Source: CAYYED01 sp964470785
Lineage (GTDB): Bacteria > Patescibacteriota > Minisyncoccia > Minisyncoccales > PEYH01
Length of the DNA: 40,450 nt
Direction of reading: 5' to 3'
Assembly: GCA_964470785.1 (NCBI GenBank)
Contig: CAYYED010000040.1
Span: 1 to 40,450, forward strand
The translations under genes were made by a program, and so were the position numbers. The notes below the pieces were generated by a model that made no database searches, was not told the origin of the DNA, and saw nothing but the letters and a program-made list of their open reading frames with translations. The first letter of the stretch is position 1; the number at the start of each line of letters is the position of its first letter. Positions 30,947-37,806 of this stretch are shown piece by piece.

Positions 30947-32020
30947 CTACAAATATTCCCTCTTCCCGTTCTTTTCTATTTTATCTATCAATTTTTTCAC
31001 ATCCTGGGCTTTTTCTTTTTTACAGACAAAAATAACATCATCCGTAGCCACAATAATCAAGTCCTTAACTCCGCAAGCGGCAACCAGCTGGGGAGAAGTC
31101 CCATAAACCATAATATTCTTAGAATCCACGCCCAAATAATTTCCTTTAATATAATTTTTGTTTTTCGGAGATAAATTATCCTTTAAAACAGACCAGCTCC
31201 CCACGTCCGACCAGCCCATTGATATCGGCAAAACAACATTATTATTGTAATTCTCCAAAATAGAATAATCAAAAGAGGCCTTGTCCATTTGAGAATACTC
31301 TTTTTGTAAAACCTTTGCAAAACCCTTCTGTCCAATGTGCTTTCTTAAAACTTTATACTTCTCATAATTATCAGGCACAAATTCTTTGGCTAATTTAATA
31401 ACCAATTCCGGGATAAAAATAAAAATCCCGGCATTCCAAAAATAATTCTTTTCTTTTAAAAACTCTTTGGCTCTTTTTAAATTCGGCTTCTCTTTAAACT
31501 GCTCTACTTTAAAAAACTTAAAACCGTCTAATTCTTTAGACAGCTTTCCTTTTTTAATATATCCCAGCCCAATATCAGGAAACCTTGGCTTCTCCCCAAA
31601 AAGTAAAATCTGCTTGGGGATTTTTTTAATGAGCCCCATCCCTGCCTGTATTGCCTTGCGGAATTTTTCTTCATTTTTAATTAAATGGTCAGAAGGCAAA
31701 ATCACTACCGGCTCTTTTAATTCTTTTGGCGAAAGATAGCAAAAAAACAATAAAAAAGCGGCTACTCTTTCCCGAAAGGCCGGCTCTAAAATAATGTTTT
31801 TTTCCAAAACTTGCGGAAGTTCTTTTTTAATTTCTTGAAAATAATATTCATTAGTGGCCACAAAAACATCCTCTGGCTCCACCAAAGGCGCCACCCTTTC
31901 AAAAGTAGTTTGCAGCATTGTCTCTTTCCCAAAAAAACTCTGAAATTGTTTCGGCTTATAGCTTCGGGAGGCCGGCCAAAGCCGCGTTCCCCTCCCCCCG
32001 GCTAAAATAAGGACTTTCAT
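30947..32020 (-). CDS. manC: Mannose-1-phosphate guanylyltransferase
   Basis: The enzyme makes GDP-mannose from GTP and mannose-1-phosphate for surface glycans. The 357 residues carry the pyrophosphorylase motif LAGGRGTRLWPASRSYKPKQ, PSDHLIK (near 108), FGEKPRFPDIGLGYIKKG and FKEKPNLKRAKEFL, plus WNAGIFIFIPE and DYSILE. The C-terminal phosphomannose isomerase domain found in many bacterial ManC proteins is absent, so this is the single-function form. AAGGAG lies 10 bases before the ATG. The first 49 coding bases are duplicated upstream, beyond a hicBA cassette (see 31971-32021 and 32599-32649). The 3' end abuts the 20-bp array. Confidence 0.93.
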   Translation of the reverse strand: MKVLILAGGRGTRLWPASRSYKPKQFQSFFGKETMLQTTFERVAPLVEPEDVFVATNEYYFQEIKKELPQVLEKNIILEPAFRERVAAFLLFFCYLSPKELKEPVVILPSDHLIKNEEKFRKAIQAGMGLIKKIPKQILLFGEKPRFPDIGLGYIKKGKLSKELDGFKFFKVEQFKEKPNLKRAKEFLKEKNYFWNAGIFIFIPELVIKLAKEFVPDNYEKYKVLRKHIGQKGFAKVLQKEYSQMDKASFDYSILENYNNNVVLPISMGWSDVGSWSVLKDNLSPKNKNYIKGNYLGVDSKNIMVYGTSPQLVAACGVKDLIIVATDDVIFVCKKEKAQDVKKLIDKIEKNGKREYL

Positions 32021-32021
32021 A
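31971..32021. repeat. 51-bp direct repeat, left copy (manC start)
   Basis: This is the beginning of manC, running from GCCGGCCAAAGCCGCG to ACTTTCATA on the plus strand. It matches 32599-32649 at 50 of 51 positions; the only difference is at 32012 (G) versus 32640 (A). Confidence 0.95.
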
Positions 32022-32050
32022 AATTAAAAACTCCTTCCAAAAGGAGCATA

Positions 32051-32284
32051 TTATTTCTTTTTTAAAATCTTAACAAATTCCTCTACCGTCAAATCAATAT
32101 CCCCAATAATTCCTTTTAAAGTTTTCTTTCCAATGTCTTTGCCCGGATGAATAGGCGCAGTTACCCTTCTACCGTCAGAGTGTTTAAATTGCGCATGGCT
32201 GCCAACTTGATGGTACTTATTAAACCCTAACTTCTGAAGAATTCTTATTAACTCTTTAGCTTTAATAACAGGAATCTTGGGCAT
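32051..32284 (-). CDS. hicA: HicA-type mRNA interferase toxin
   Basis: HicA cleaves mRNA on ribosomes or free. The 77 residues fit the double-stranded-RNA-binding-like fold: VIKAKELIRILQKLGF, then YHQVGSHAQFKHSDGRRVT with the catalytic His of the G-S-H motif (about residue 30), then PIHPGKDIGKKTLKGIIGDI. It is the second gene of the cassette, five bases after hicB, whereas hicA comes first in E. coli. All key residues are present, so it is probably active and needs HicB. Confidence 0.92.
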   Translation of the reverse strand: MPKIPVIKAKELIRILQKLGFNKYHQVGSHAQFKHSDGRRVTAPIHPGKDIGKKTLKGIIGDIDLTVEEFVKILKKK

Positions 32285-32289
32285 TTCAT

Positions 32290-32550
32290 TTATTTAGCCA
32301 AGCCCAACTCTTTAGAAGTAAAGCTTTGGATTAGCTCTAATGCTTTTTCTTCTTGGGGAATGGCTTGTTTATCTTTTAACATCCCTTGAATATGGCATTT
32401 AATTGCTTCTTTAAGGTTGTTTCTTACTTCTTCAATAGTTTCTCCATAGGTATGAACGCCCTTTAATAAAGGGATAAATCCATGATACCCTGACGGCTCG
32501 TCCGGCTCAATAATCACTCGAAACGTATAAATTGGTAAATCTTTTACCAT
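32290..32550 (-). CDS. hicB: HicB-type antitoxin
   Basis: The 86 residues have the degraded-RNase-H-like HicB core: YTFRVIIEPDEPSGYHGFIP, VHTYGETIEEVRNNLKEAIK and a helical end. It neutralises HicA by binding it. No clear C-terminal DNA-binding domain (HTH or RHH) is visible, so autoregulation may be weak or need another factor. A perfect promoter lies immediately upstream with a predicted start only 1-2 bases before the ATG, so the mRNA may be leaderless. Confidence 0.88.
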   Translation of the reverse strand: MVKDLPIYTFRVIIEPDEPSGYHGFIPLLKGVHTYGETIEEVRNNLKEAIKCHIQGMLKDKQAIPQEEKALELIQSFTSKELGLAK

Positions 32551-32558
32551 ACATCTTA

Positions 32559-32586
32559 ATTATATTATGTTCTGTTTTATTGTCAA
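32559..32586 (-). promoter_or_regulatory. Consensus promoter of hicBA
   Basis: On the minus strand TTGACA (32586-32581), 16 bases, TATAAT (32564-32559). It is located inside the inserted segment, between the manC remnant and hicB, so the cassette brings its own promoter. Readthrough may also drive manC. Confidence 0.85.
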
Positions 32587-32598
32587 CCGTACCGAACA

Positions 32599-32649
32599 GC
32601 CGGCCAAAGCCGCGTTCCCCTCCCCCCGGCTAAAATAAGAACTTTCATA
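32599..32649 (-). pseudogene. Remnant of the manC start (right copy of 51-bp repeat)
   Basis: From the ATG at 32648 it codes for MKVLILAGGRGTRLWPA, identical to the first 17 residues of ManC, then diverges into the hicBA segment. It begins 10 bases after the stop of the upstream glycosyltransferase, the position expected for manC before the insertion. Confidence 0.9.
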
Positions 32650-32658
32650 GATAAAAAT

Positions 32659-33927
32659 TTAATGGCTCTTGTTTGTTATACTATTATACATCCTTTCTGT
32701 TTCCTGCAGCATTTTTTCCAAAGAAAATTCTTGTTCCACTCGTTTACGGGCATTTTCTCCTTTTTTCTTAGCAAGCTCAGGATTTTCTATTAATTCAATT
32801 AATGCTTTTTTCAGCGCCTCTTTATCTCCTCGTTTTATAAGATAACCCACCTCTTCGTCTACCGCCTCTTTCACGCCTCCAACATCAGAAGCAATAATAG
32901 GCAATCCGCAACTCATTGCCTCTAAAATAGTAATCGGAAAACCTTCCCAGTTGGAAGTTAAAACAAAAATATCGCTTTGTTGCAAAACTTCAAAAACCTT
33001 TTCCCTCGCCAAGCTTCCTAAAAGCTTAATTTTTGATTCCGATGCATAATTCTTAATTCTTAATTCCAAATTCTTTCTCTTTGGTCCATCTCCTACAATT
33101 AATAATTCCGTATCTATTATTAGTTGTTGGTTGTTTGTTGTTGGTTGTTGGTTGTCGGTTATAAGTTGAAAATATGCTTCCAGCAATAACTCCGGATCTT
33201 TTTGCTTACTCAACCTCCCTACAAAAACAATTTTACACTTTTTATTTCCGCGTTTTTCCGCGTAAAATTCCGCGTTTTTCCGCGGCATTACCTCCACCCC
33301 ATTATGAATCACCTCTAACTTCTTTTCAGCCGCTATTTTGTATTTTATGGCCAACTGCTTATCATATTCCGAAACGCAAATAATTTTTTTACAAAATTTT
33401 CCAGCAAACTTTTCTGCTATTATGCCAATGATTCTCCGCACTAGTCCCGCTCCTTCGGTAAAAAACCATCCGTGAGCCGTAAAAATGACGGCAAGGCCGT
33501 CATACTGAACCCCGAGCTTGCCTGCCCGCAGTGCTACAGCGTTGCAGGCGGGTCGAGGGGTGAAGGATCTCAATGCCAACCTTGCCCAAAACCCGGCAGC
33601 AGAACTATGGCAATGGACAATATCCGGCTTAAAATCCTTTACCGCCTTTTTCACTTCTGCCATTGCCTTAATTCCCAAAAAAGGACTATAACTATTCTTA
33701 AAATACCTATTTGGATAAAACTTAATCTGATCTTTAGTTTGAAAATTAGAAATTGAAAATTGATTAGAAATTAAAAATTGAGAATTAAAAATTTTCTCTA
33801 GCCACCCTCCCGGATACGCCATCACAGCCACATCATCATTTTTGTCTGCCATATATTTAGCAAGCTGCAAAACATGAGTTTGCGCCCCCCCAATTTCACT
33901 TTTTGTAATAACGTATAAAATTTTCAT
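32659..33927 (-). CDS. Family 4 glycosyltransferase with captured repeat inserts
   Basis: The GT-B, GT4-type enzyme transfers a sugar during polysaccharide assembly. The start MKILYVITKSEIGGAQTHVLQLA and the C-terminal KCKIVFVGRLSKQKDPELLLEAY, SDIFVLTSNWEGFPITILEAMSCGLPIIASDVGG (with the E-x7-E region) are typical. Four stretches look inserted: NSQFLISNQFSISNFQTKDQ (about 50-69); SFTPRPACNAVALRAGKLGV just before FTAHGW; RKNAEFYAEKRG; and TDNQQPTTNNQQ. All correspond to repeat-type DNA at 33725-33785, 33500-33560, 33249-33288 and 33121-33165. The frame stays open and the core motifs are intact, at 422 aa against a usual ~370. It overlaps the next gene upstream by four bases. Confidence 0.9.
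   Translation of the reverse strand: MKILYVITKSEIGGAQTHVLQLAKYMADKNDDVAVMAYPGGWLEKIFNSQFLISNQFSISNFQTKDQIKFYPNRYFKNSYSPFLGIKAMAEVKKAVKDFKPDIVHCHSSAAGFWARLALRSFTPRPACNAVALRAGKLGVQYDGLAVIFTAHGWFFTEGAGLVRRIIGIIAEKFAGKFCKKIICVSEYDKQLAIKYKIAAEKKLEVIHNGVEVMPRKNAEFYAEKRGNKKCKIVFVGRLSKQKDPELLLEAYFQLITDNQQPTTNNQQLIIDTELLIVGDGPKRKNLELRIKNYASESKIKLLGSLAREKVFEVLQQSDIFVLTSNWEGFPITILEAMSCGLPIIASDVGGVKEAVDEEVGYLIKRGDKEALKKALIELIENPELAKKKGENARKRVEQEFSLEKMLQETERMYNSITNKSH
33500..33562. repeat. Palindromic element captured in frame within a glycosyltransferase
   Basis: CCCCGAGCTTGCCTGCCCGC and, after a short interior, GTTGCAGGCGGGTCGAGGGG form nested inverted repeats. CCTGCCCGC ends recur in gaps at 3980 and 25676. 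The element codes for the LRSFTPRPACNAVALRAGKL segment, absent from related glycosyltransferases as I know them. Confidence 0.75.
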
Positions 33928-34826
33928 TTTATCGATGAAAATAATCCTTTTATCATTCCAAGACCTTTTCTAAAATTTCCGGCCAAAAATTGTCTTAAAA
34001 TCCAACCAATGTTTGCCCAATAAAACCATAAATAATTTTTAAAGGTTTTTTGGCAATTATTTTTAAAAATAATTTTACGATTATAGCTTTCTTTAAAGCC
34101 CATTAAAAATTGGCTTTCTTGTTTTACTGATTTATGATTATGAAAAACTTTGGCTTTTGGCTCAACAATAAAATAATATCCTTTATTTTTCGTACGCAAA
34201 CAAAAATCAATGTCTTCTAGGGCAGTCCTTCCTCCGCTAAAAACACTAAATCCGCCCAATTTCTCAACCAAAGTTTTTCTATAAGAACAAACTCCGCCAT
34301 GCGCATAATATCCTTTTTCTCTTTTGTTAATTCCCTCATCCCAAACCTGAACCCCAACATTATTAATATCCCACTTATGTTTTGAGGAGGTTAACCCAAA
34401 TATCTTGTTGTATATTTTTTCTAATTTGCTCTTTTTTCTATTATTTTTAATAATTCCACCTACCCCAATTAAATTATTGTCCTCATTGTCCTGCCAAACC
34501 TTCATTATCTTTTCAAAAAAATCATTGTCCAAAACCAAATCATCGTCCAAAATAAAAAAAACCTCATTATTAACAAGATTTACAGCGATATTTTTTGACT
34601 CAGAAAGCCCCCTTCTTTCCTTAGTATGGTCTTTTTTATAATAAGCAAATCTAATTTTTTTACCCTCCGTCCCTCCTTCTACTTCACTGATAAAATCTTT
34701 AGCCAATTCTCCATCGTCCACAATCAATAATTCAGAGGGGGGGAATTTTTGGTTAAAAATAGAATCTATACACTTTCTTAATTCTTCTTCTCTCTTATAA
34801 GTTGCGACAATAACACTAAAATCCAT
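33924..34826 (-). CDS. Family 2 glycosyltransferase
   Basis: This GT-A enzyme has the standard start FSVIVATYKREEELRKCIDS, the donor-binding VDD (LLIVDDGELA), the metal-binding DDD in FFILDDDLVLDNDFF (about 94-108), and the later GGRTALEDIDFCLR motif with the ED acceptor-site acids. The C-terminal 60 residues hold a basic amphipathic/hydrophobic segment (YLWFYWANIGWILRQFL) that may attach it to the membrane. The 300-aa length is normal. It is on the minus strand upstream of and overlapping the GT4 gene, six bases after the dehydrogenase-like gene. The sugar is unknown. Confidence 0.92.
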   Translation of the reverse strand: MDFSVIVATYKREEELRKCIDSIFNQKFPPSELLIVDDGELAKDFISEVEGGTEGKKIRFAYYKKDHTKERRGLSESKNIAVNLVNNEVFFILDDDLVLDNDFFEKIMKVWQDNEDNNLIGVGGIIKNNRKKSKLEKIYNKIFGLTSSKHKWDINNVGVQVWDEGINKREKGYYAHGGVCSYRKTLVEKLGGFSVFSGGRTALEDIDFCLRTKNKGYYFIVEPKAKVFHNHKSVKQESQFLMGFKESYNRKIIFKNNCQKTFKNYLWFYWANIGWILRQFLAGNFRKGLGMIKGLFSSIK

Positions 34827-34832
34827 AAAGCG

Positions 34833-35735
34833 CTAATTATTTATTTGTTTTTTTAATGATTTATATGCCTTCTCCAGCGATGGCGCTCGAAGGCCCATTG
34901 AAGTAATACTGTCTAACGGAATTTCTATATACCGAAGTGCTGACTTATGTTTTCCTGGCCCCAATATGCGCGAAACAGGATCTTGAATAGGACTTGAAAG
35001 TCGAGTAATAATTTCATTAGTTCGGCGTTGAATTTCCTTGGGATTAAAATTAAACCAATAACCAATCTCTAACATCACGTTTTTAAGTTCTGAAACAATG
35101 TCCGGATTCCTAACCGCCTCTTCAATGAAAGTATATCCTTCCCGCATTCCATATAGAGCACAAATTACATGAGATGTATTAACTGTAAAAATCTTATGTT
35201 TATTTTTTAATTCAATATTTTTTTCAGAACTTTCTAGTTTGACACAGTTAACGCTTGCAAGCGGACGAGTGAGTAAATGCTCTAAAACAGAAACATTGCA
35301 ATAATCTTCTGTAATTACTGTCATCGTTTTATTCTCTATTATTGTTTTCGAGCAAATTCTATCAATAAAAATTGGGATTTTTTGGGGAAACAAATTGTCT
35401 GGTTGTTGCAAATTCTCTGCAAGAATAACTGGTGCCGAAAAATTTTTTTTATAATACCAATTTGCTACATCTTTTAAATTATTTCTCCCAACCGAAGTTA
35501 CAATAAGGTCAAAATTATCTTTAACATCTTCTATATATAAAACTGTGGGCTGCATTTTAAAAACTTTATTGGGTGTTTTTCGAATATAGCCCCTTGCAAG
35601 AATATCTAAACGCCTCTTATCGCAATCAGTTATAAACATACTATTATATCCCGCTTCATTAAAAAGTGGATAAATAAGGCCCAAACCAGCCCTCCCACAA
35701 CCAACAAGAAGTGTTTTTATTCCGTTTTTTGACAT
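34833..35735 (-). CDS. Mannitol-1-phosphate dehydrogenase-like polyol-phosphate dehydrogenase
   Basis: From the ATG at 35735 (MSKNGIKTLLVGCGRAGLGL) the protein is 300 aa. It starts with a Rossmann NAD(P) site, VGCGRAGLGLIYPLFNEAGY, then FITDCDKRRLDIL. This matches the MtlD pattern (GAGNIGRGFIGPVLADAGY). The middle has LAENLQQPDN (MtlD: ACENM) and DRICSK (MtlD: DRI). A helical C-terminal domain follows, with the VNTSHVICALYGMREG segment where MtlD has its catalytic Asn/His region. The expected reaction is reduction of a ketose or aldose phosphate to an alditol phosphate. It is divergent from the cytidylyltransferase gene with 70 bases between starts. The frame extends to 35897 but overlaps that gene. 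Confidence 0.75.
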   Translation of the reverse strand: MSKNGIKTLLVGCGRAGLGLIYPLFNEAGYNSMFITDCDKRRLDILARGYIRKTPNKVFKMQPTVLYIEDVKDNFDLIVTSVGRNNLKDVANWYYKKNFSAPVILAENLQQPDNLFPQKIPIFIDRICSKTIIENKTMTVITEDYCNVSVLEHLLTRPLASVNCVKLESSEKNIELKNKHKIFTVNTSHVICALYGMREGYTFIEEAVRNPDIVSELKNVMLEIGYWFNFNPKEIQRRTNEIITRLSSPIQDPVSRILGPGKHKSALRYIEIPLDSITSMGLRAPSLEKAYKSLKKQINN

Positions 35736-35774
35736 ATACATATAATATATATAATAAAAGAATAATGTGAAAAT

Positions 35775-35796
35775 TATAATACTTTGTGGTATTATA
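35775..35796. promoter_or_regulatory. Inverted repeat in the divergent control region
   Basis: TATAATAC and GTATTATA (8-bp arms, six-base loop TTTGTG) lie between the dehydrogenase-like and cytidylyltransferase-like genes, ending 10 bases before the latter's ATG. TATAAT within it could be a -10 element, so a regulator bound here could control both genes. Confidence 0.45.
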
Positions 35797-35805
35797 CATA
35801 ATATT

Positions 35806-36534
35806 ATGAAAAAAACAAACAAAAGAAAAAGGGGGAGGAATATTGCTATAATTTTAGCCGGAGGGATCGGTTCTCGTTTTAGTGACAAAATTAACAAGTC
35901 ATTTGCGCTTATTAAAAAAAAACCGGCTATCTTTCACGTGCTAAAAACATATGAAAAACACCACTTGATAGATGAAATTGTAATAGTAATTAATCAAAAA
36001 GCTCAAAAAAAATGCAAAAAATTGGTTGTAAAGGAAAAATTCAAAAAAGTAAAAAAAATTGTAACCGGAGGAAGTACAAGACAAGAGTCAACACGCATTG
36101 GGCTCTATGCTTGTCAAGAAAGCAATCCGCAAAAGGTGCTTATACAAGAGGCAGTCCGGCCATTAACTTCAGCAAAAATAATTTCTGATACAATCTATAC
36201 TTTAAATAAATTTGTTGGTTGCGTTGCTACATTCTCATCATCTGATGCGATTATCAAATTCAATAAACAAAAAATTATTCAAGAAATTCCTGAAAAAAAA
36301 TTCTTAGGGCGAGGGCAGTCTCCCGAGGGATTTCGTTTTGGCATTATCAAAAAAGCCCATGATCTTGCATACAAGGAGGGCTTTAGACGGGTTTCAGATA
36401 ATTGTGCTTTAGTTCTAAAATATAAACTTGGCAACATGTGTGTAATCAACATAAATTATGATAATTTAAAAATTACACATCCTTGGGACCACCATATAAT
36501 TAATCAGGTATTCAAAATAAAAACGAAGAAATAA
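35806..36534 (+). CDS. IspD/TarI-like alditol-phosphate cytidylyltransferase
   Basis: The 242-aa protein (from ATG 35806) belongs to the family joining CTP to an alditol phosphate: IspD for methylerythritol-P, TarI for ribitol-P. Motifs: IAIILAGGIGSRFSDKINKS (the CTP loop with Arg and Lys), GGSTRQESTRIGL, VLIQEAVRPLTS in place of the usual HDAARP (Asp to Glu, Arg kept), SPEGFRFGIIKKAH, and NLKITHPWD with the substrate-side Lys. The HD-to-QE change and the polysaccharide setting argue against IspD of isoprenoid synthesis. A dedicated CDP-alditol enzyme is inferred. The stop is two bases before the TagF-like start. The frame could start at 35767, but there is a basic start at 35806 and a control region between. 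Confidence 0.8.
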   Translation: MKKTNKRKRGRNIAIILAGGIGSRFSDKINKSFALIKKKPAIFHVLKTYEKHHLIDEIVIVINQKAQKKCKKLVVKEKFKKVKKIVTGGSTRQESTRIGLYACQESNPQKVLIQEAVRPLTSAKIISDTIYTLNKFVGCVATFSSSDAIIKFNKQKIIQEIPEKKFLGRGQSPEGFRFGIIKKAHDLAYKEGFRRVSDNCALVLKYKLGNMCVININYDNLKITHPWDHHIINQVFKIKTKK

Positions 36535-36535
36535 T

Positions 36536-37795
36536 ATGTTTAATCGCCTGATATATGTATTTAAATGGCTCACGAAAGCCATATATCATCCCTTTTTATA
36601 TATAATCTATGGGATTATATATTTAATTCCTCGAAAAAAAGAAAATTGGGTATTCATTCCGCATAGGCAAGATGGATTCGGAGATAATTGCAAATATTTT
36701 TTTCTCTTTTTAGTCCAGGGCAACAAAAATATATGCTTACCTACGTGGATGACTAAAAACAAAAAATTAGCAAAAATTCTCAAAAAAAGGGGCTATAACT
36801 CTCTCTATTGTTTTTCTTTAAAAGGAATAATTACGATAATTCGGGCAAAATATTTTATTTTTGATTCTTATTTGCCGGGAATCTATTTCTGGCTATCTGC
36901 GGGAAGCAAGAAAATAAATCTTTGGCACGGAGTGGGAATTAAAACAAGCGATAATGATATAAAAAGAGGAAAACTCTCGAGGATCTTTCAGGCAAAGGGC
37001 ATAAAAAAACTATTTATCCAACTACTCGCCCCCCATCTTTTTTTAAACAGACGCACTGATTATTTTTTCTGCACCTCGCCCCTCTACCAAAAAATAAGCT
37101 CTTCGGCTTTCAATATTCCTAAAAAAAATATATTTATAACAGGATATCCCCGAAATGATATTTTTTTTAAAAAAATAAAAGATGCTGACATTGGCATTGA
37201 TTTTTCCCTCAAATTAAAAATAGAAAAATTTAAGTCCCGTAAGAGCACAATCCTTTTGTATATTCCAACTTTCAGAGACACTAAGGAAGACATTTTTAGA
37301 AATAACATATTAAGCGCTCTAAGCGTCATTAACGAATTTTCACGATTACGAAATATTCTTTTTATATTCAAACCACACCCTAATTCTTATAAGTCGTTTC
37401 AAGAACAAAATTTGCAACAGCTTAAAAATGTCTATTTTGCCAAGCCAAATTCTGATATTTATCCATTATTACCCCTCGCCGATGCCTTAATTACAGATTA
37501 TTCTTCAATTTCATCAGATTATTTATTATTAAATAAACCCATACTTTTCTTTCCATACGACCTAAAAAAATACATAAACGAAGATAGAGATTTTTATTTT
37601 GATTATGAAAGTTTTTCCCCCGGAATTAAGGCGTACAATCTCCAAGAATTAATGACGGGAATAGACAAAATACTCGCCCAAGACAGTTCTATGCAAAAGA
37701 GGGAGAAAATAAGAAAAAAGTATTTTCAATATATTGATGGAAACAGTTCCTCAAGGATTTTATCTATTATCAAAAACAAAGAAAAATTTTCTTAA
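36536..37795 (+). CDS. CDP-polyol phosphotransferase (TagF/TagB/TarL family)
   Basis: PF04464 enzymes build the (poly)alditol-phosphate chain of wall teichoic acids and some capsules from CDP-glycerol or CDP-ribitol. The 419 residues show WVFIPHRQDGFGDNCKYFF, INLWHGVGIKTSD (catalytic His), LYIPTFRDTKED, ILFIFKPHPNSYKSF (second His) and DALITDYSSISSDYLLLNKP. These are all family hallmarks, in order. The N-terminal 30 residues are hydrophobic and basic (WLTKAIYHPFLYIIYGIIYL) and probably associate with the membrane. There is no separate glycosyltransferase domain. It lies two bases after the cytidylyltransferase-like gene. The local DNA is visibly more A+T-rich than the housekeeping half of the window, consistent with transfer. 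Confidence 0.93.
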   Translation: MFNRLIYVFKWLTKAIYHPFLYIIYGIIYLIPRKKENWVFIPHRQDGFGDNCKYFFLFLVQGNKNICLPTWMTKNKKLAKILKKRGYNSLYCFSLKGIITIIRAKYFIFDSYLPGIYFWLSAGSKKINLWHGVGIKTSDNDIKRGKLSRIFQAKGIKKLFIQLLAPHLFLNRRTDYFFCTSPLYQKISSSAFNIPKKNIFITGYPRNDIFFKKIKDADIGIDFSLKLKIEKFKSRKSTILLYIPTFRDTKEDIFRNNILSALSVINEFSRLRNILFIFKPHPNSYKSFQEQNLQQLKNVYFAKPNSDIYPLLPLADALITDYSSISSDYLLLNKPILFFPYDLKKYINEDRDFYFDYESFSPGIKAYNLQELMTGIDKILAQDSSMQKREKIRKKYFQYIDGNSSSRILSIIKNKEKFS

Positions 37796-37806
37796 ACAAG
37801 TGCTAT

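Noticed and set aside
30258..31106. Several overlapping plus-strand open frames with repetitive peptides
   Set aside because: They are translations of 35-bp and 20-bp tandem repeats in all three frames; unit lengths not divisible by three and lack of stops explain them.
35736..35897. N-terminal hydrophobic extension of the dehydrogenase-like protein
   Set aside because: It overlaps the divergent cytidylyltransferase gene and its control region; the Rossmann fold starts right after the ATG at 35735.
35806..36534. Housekeeping ispD of isoprenoid synthesis
   Set aside because: The HDAARP motif is changed and the neighbours are a polyol dehydrogenase and TagF-family enzyme, not MEP genes; left open for checking.
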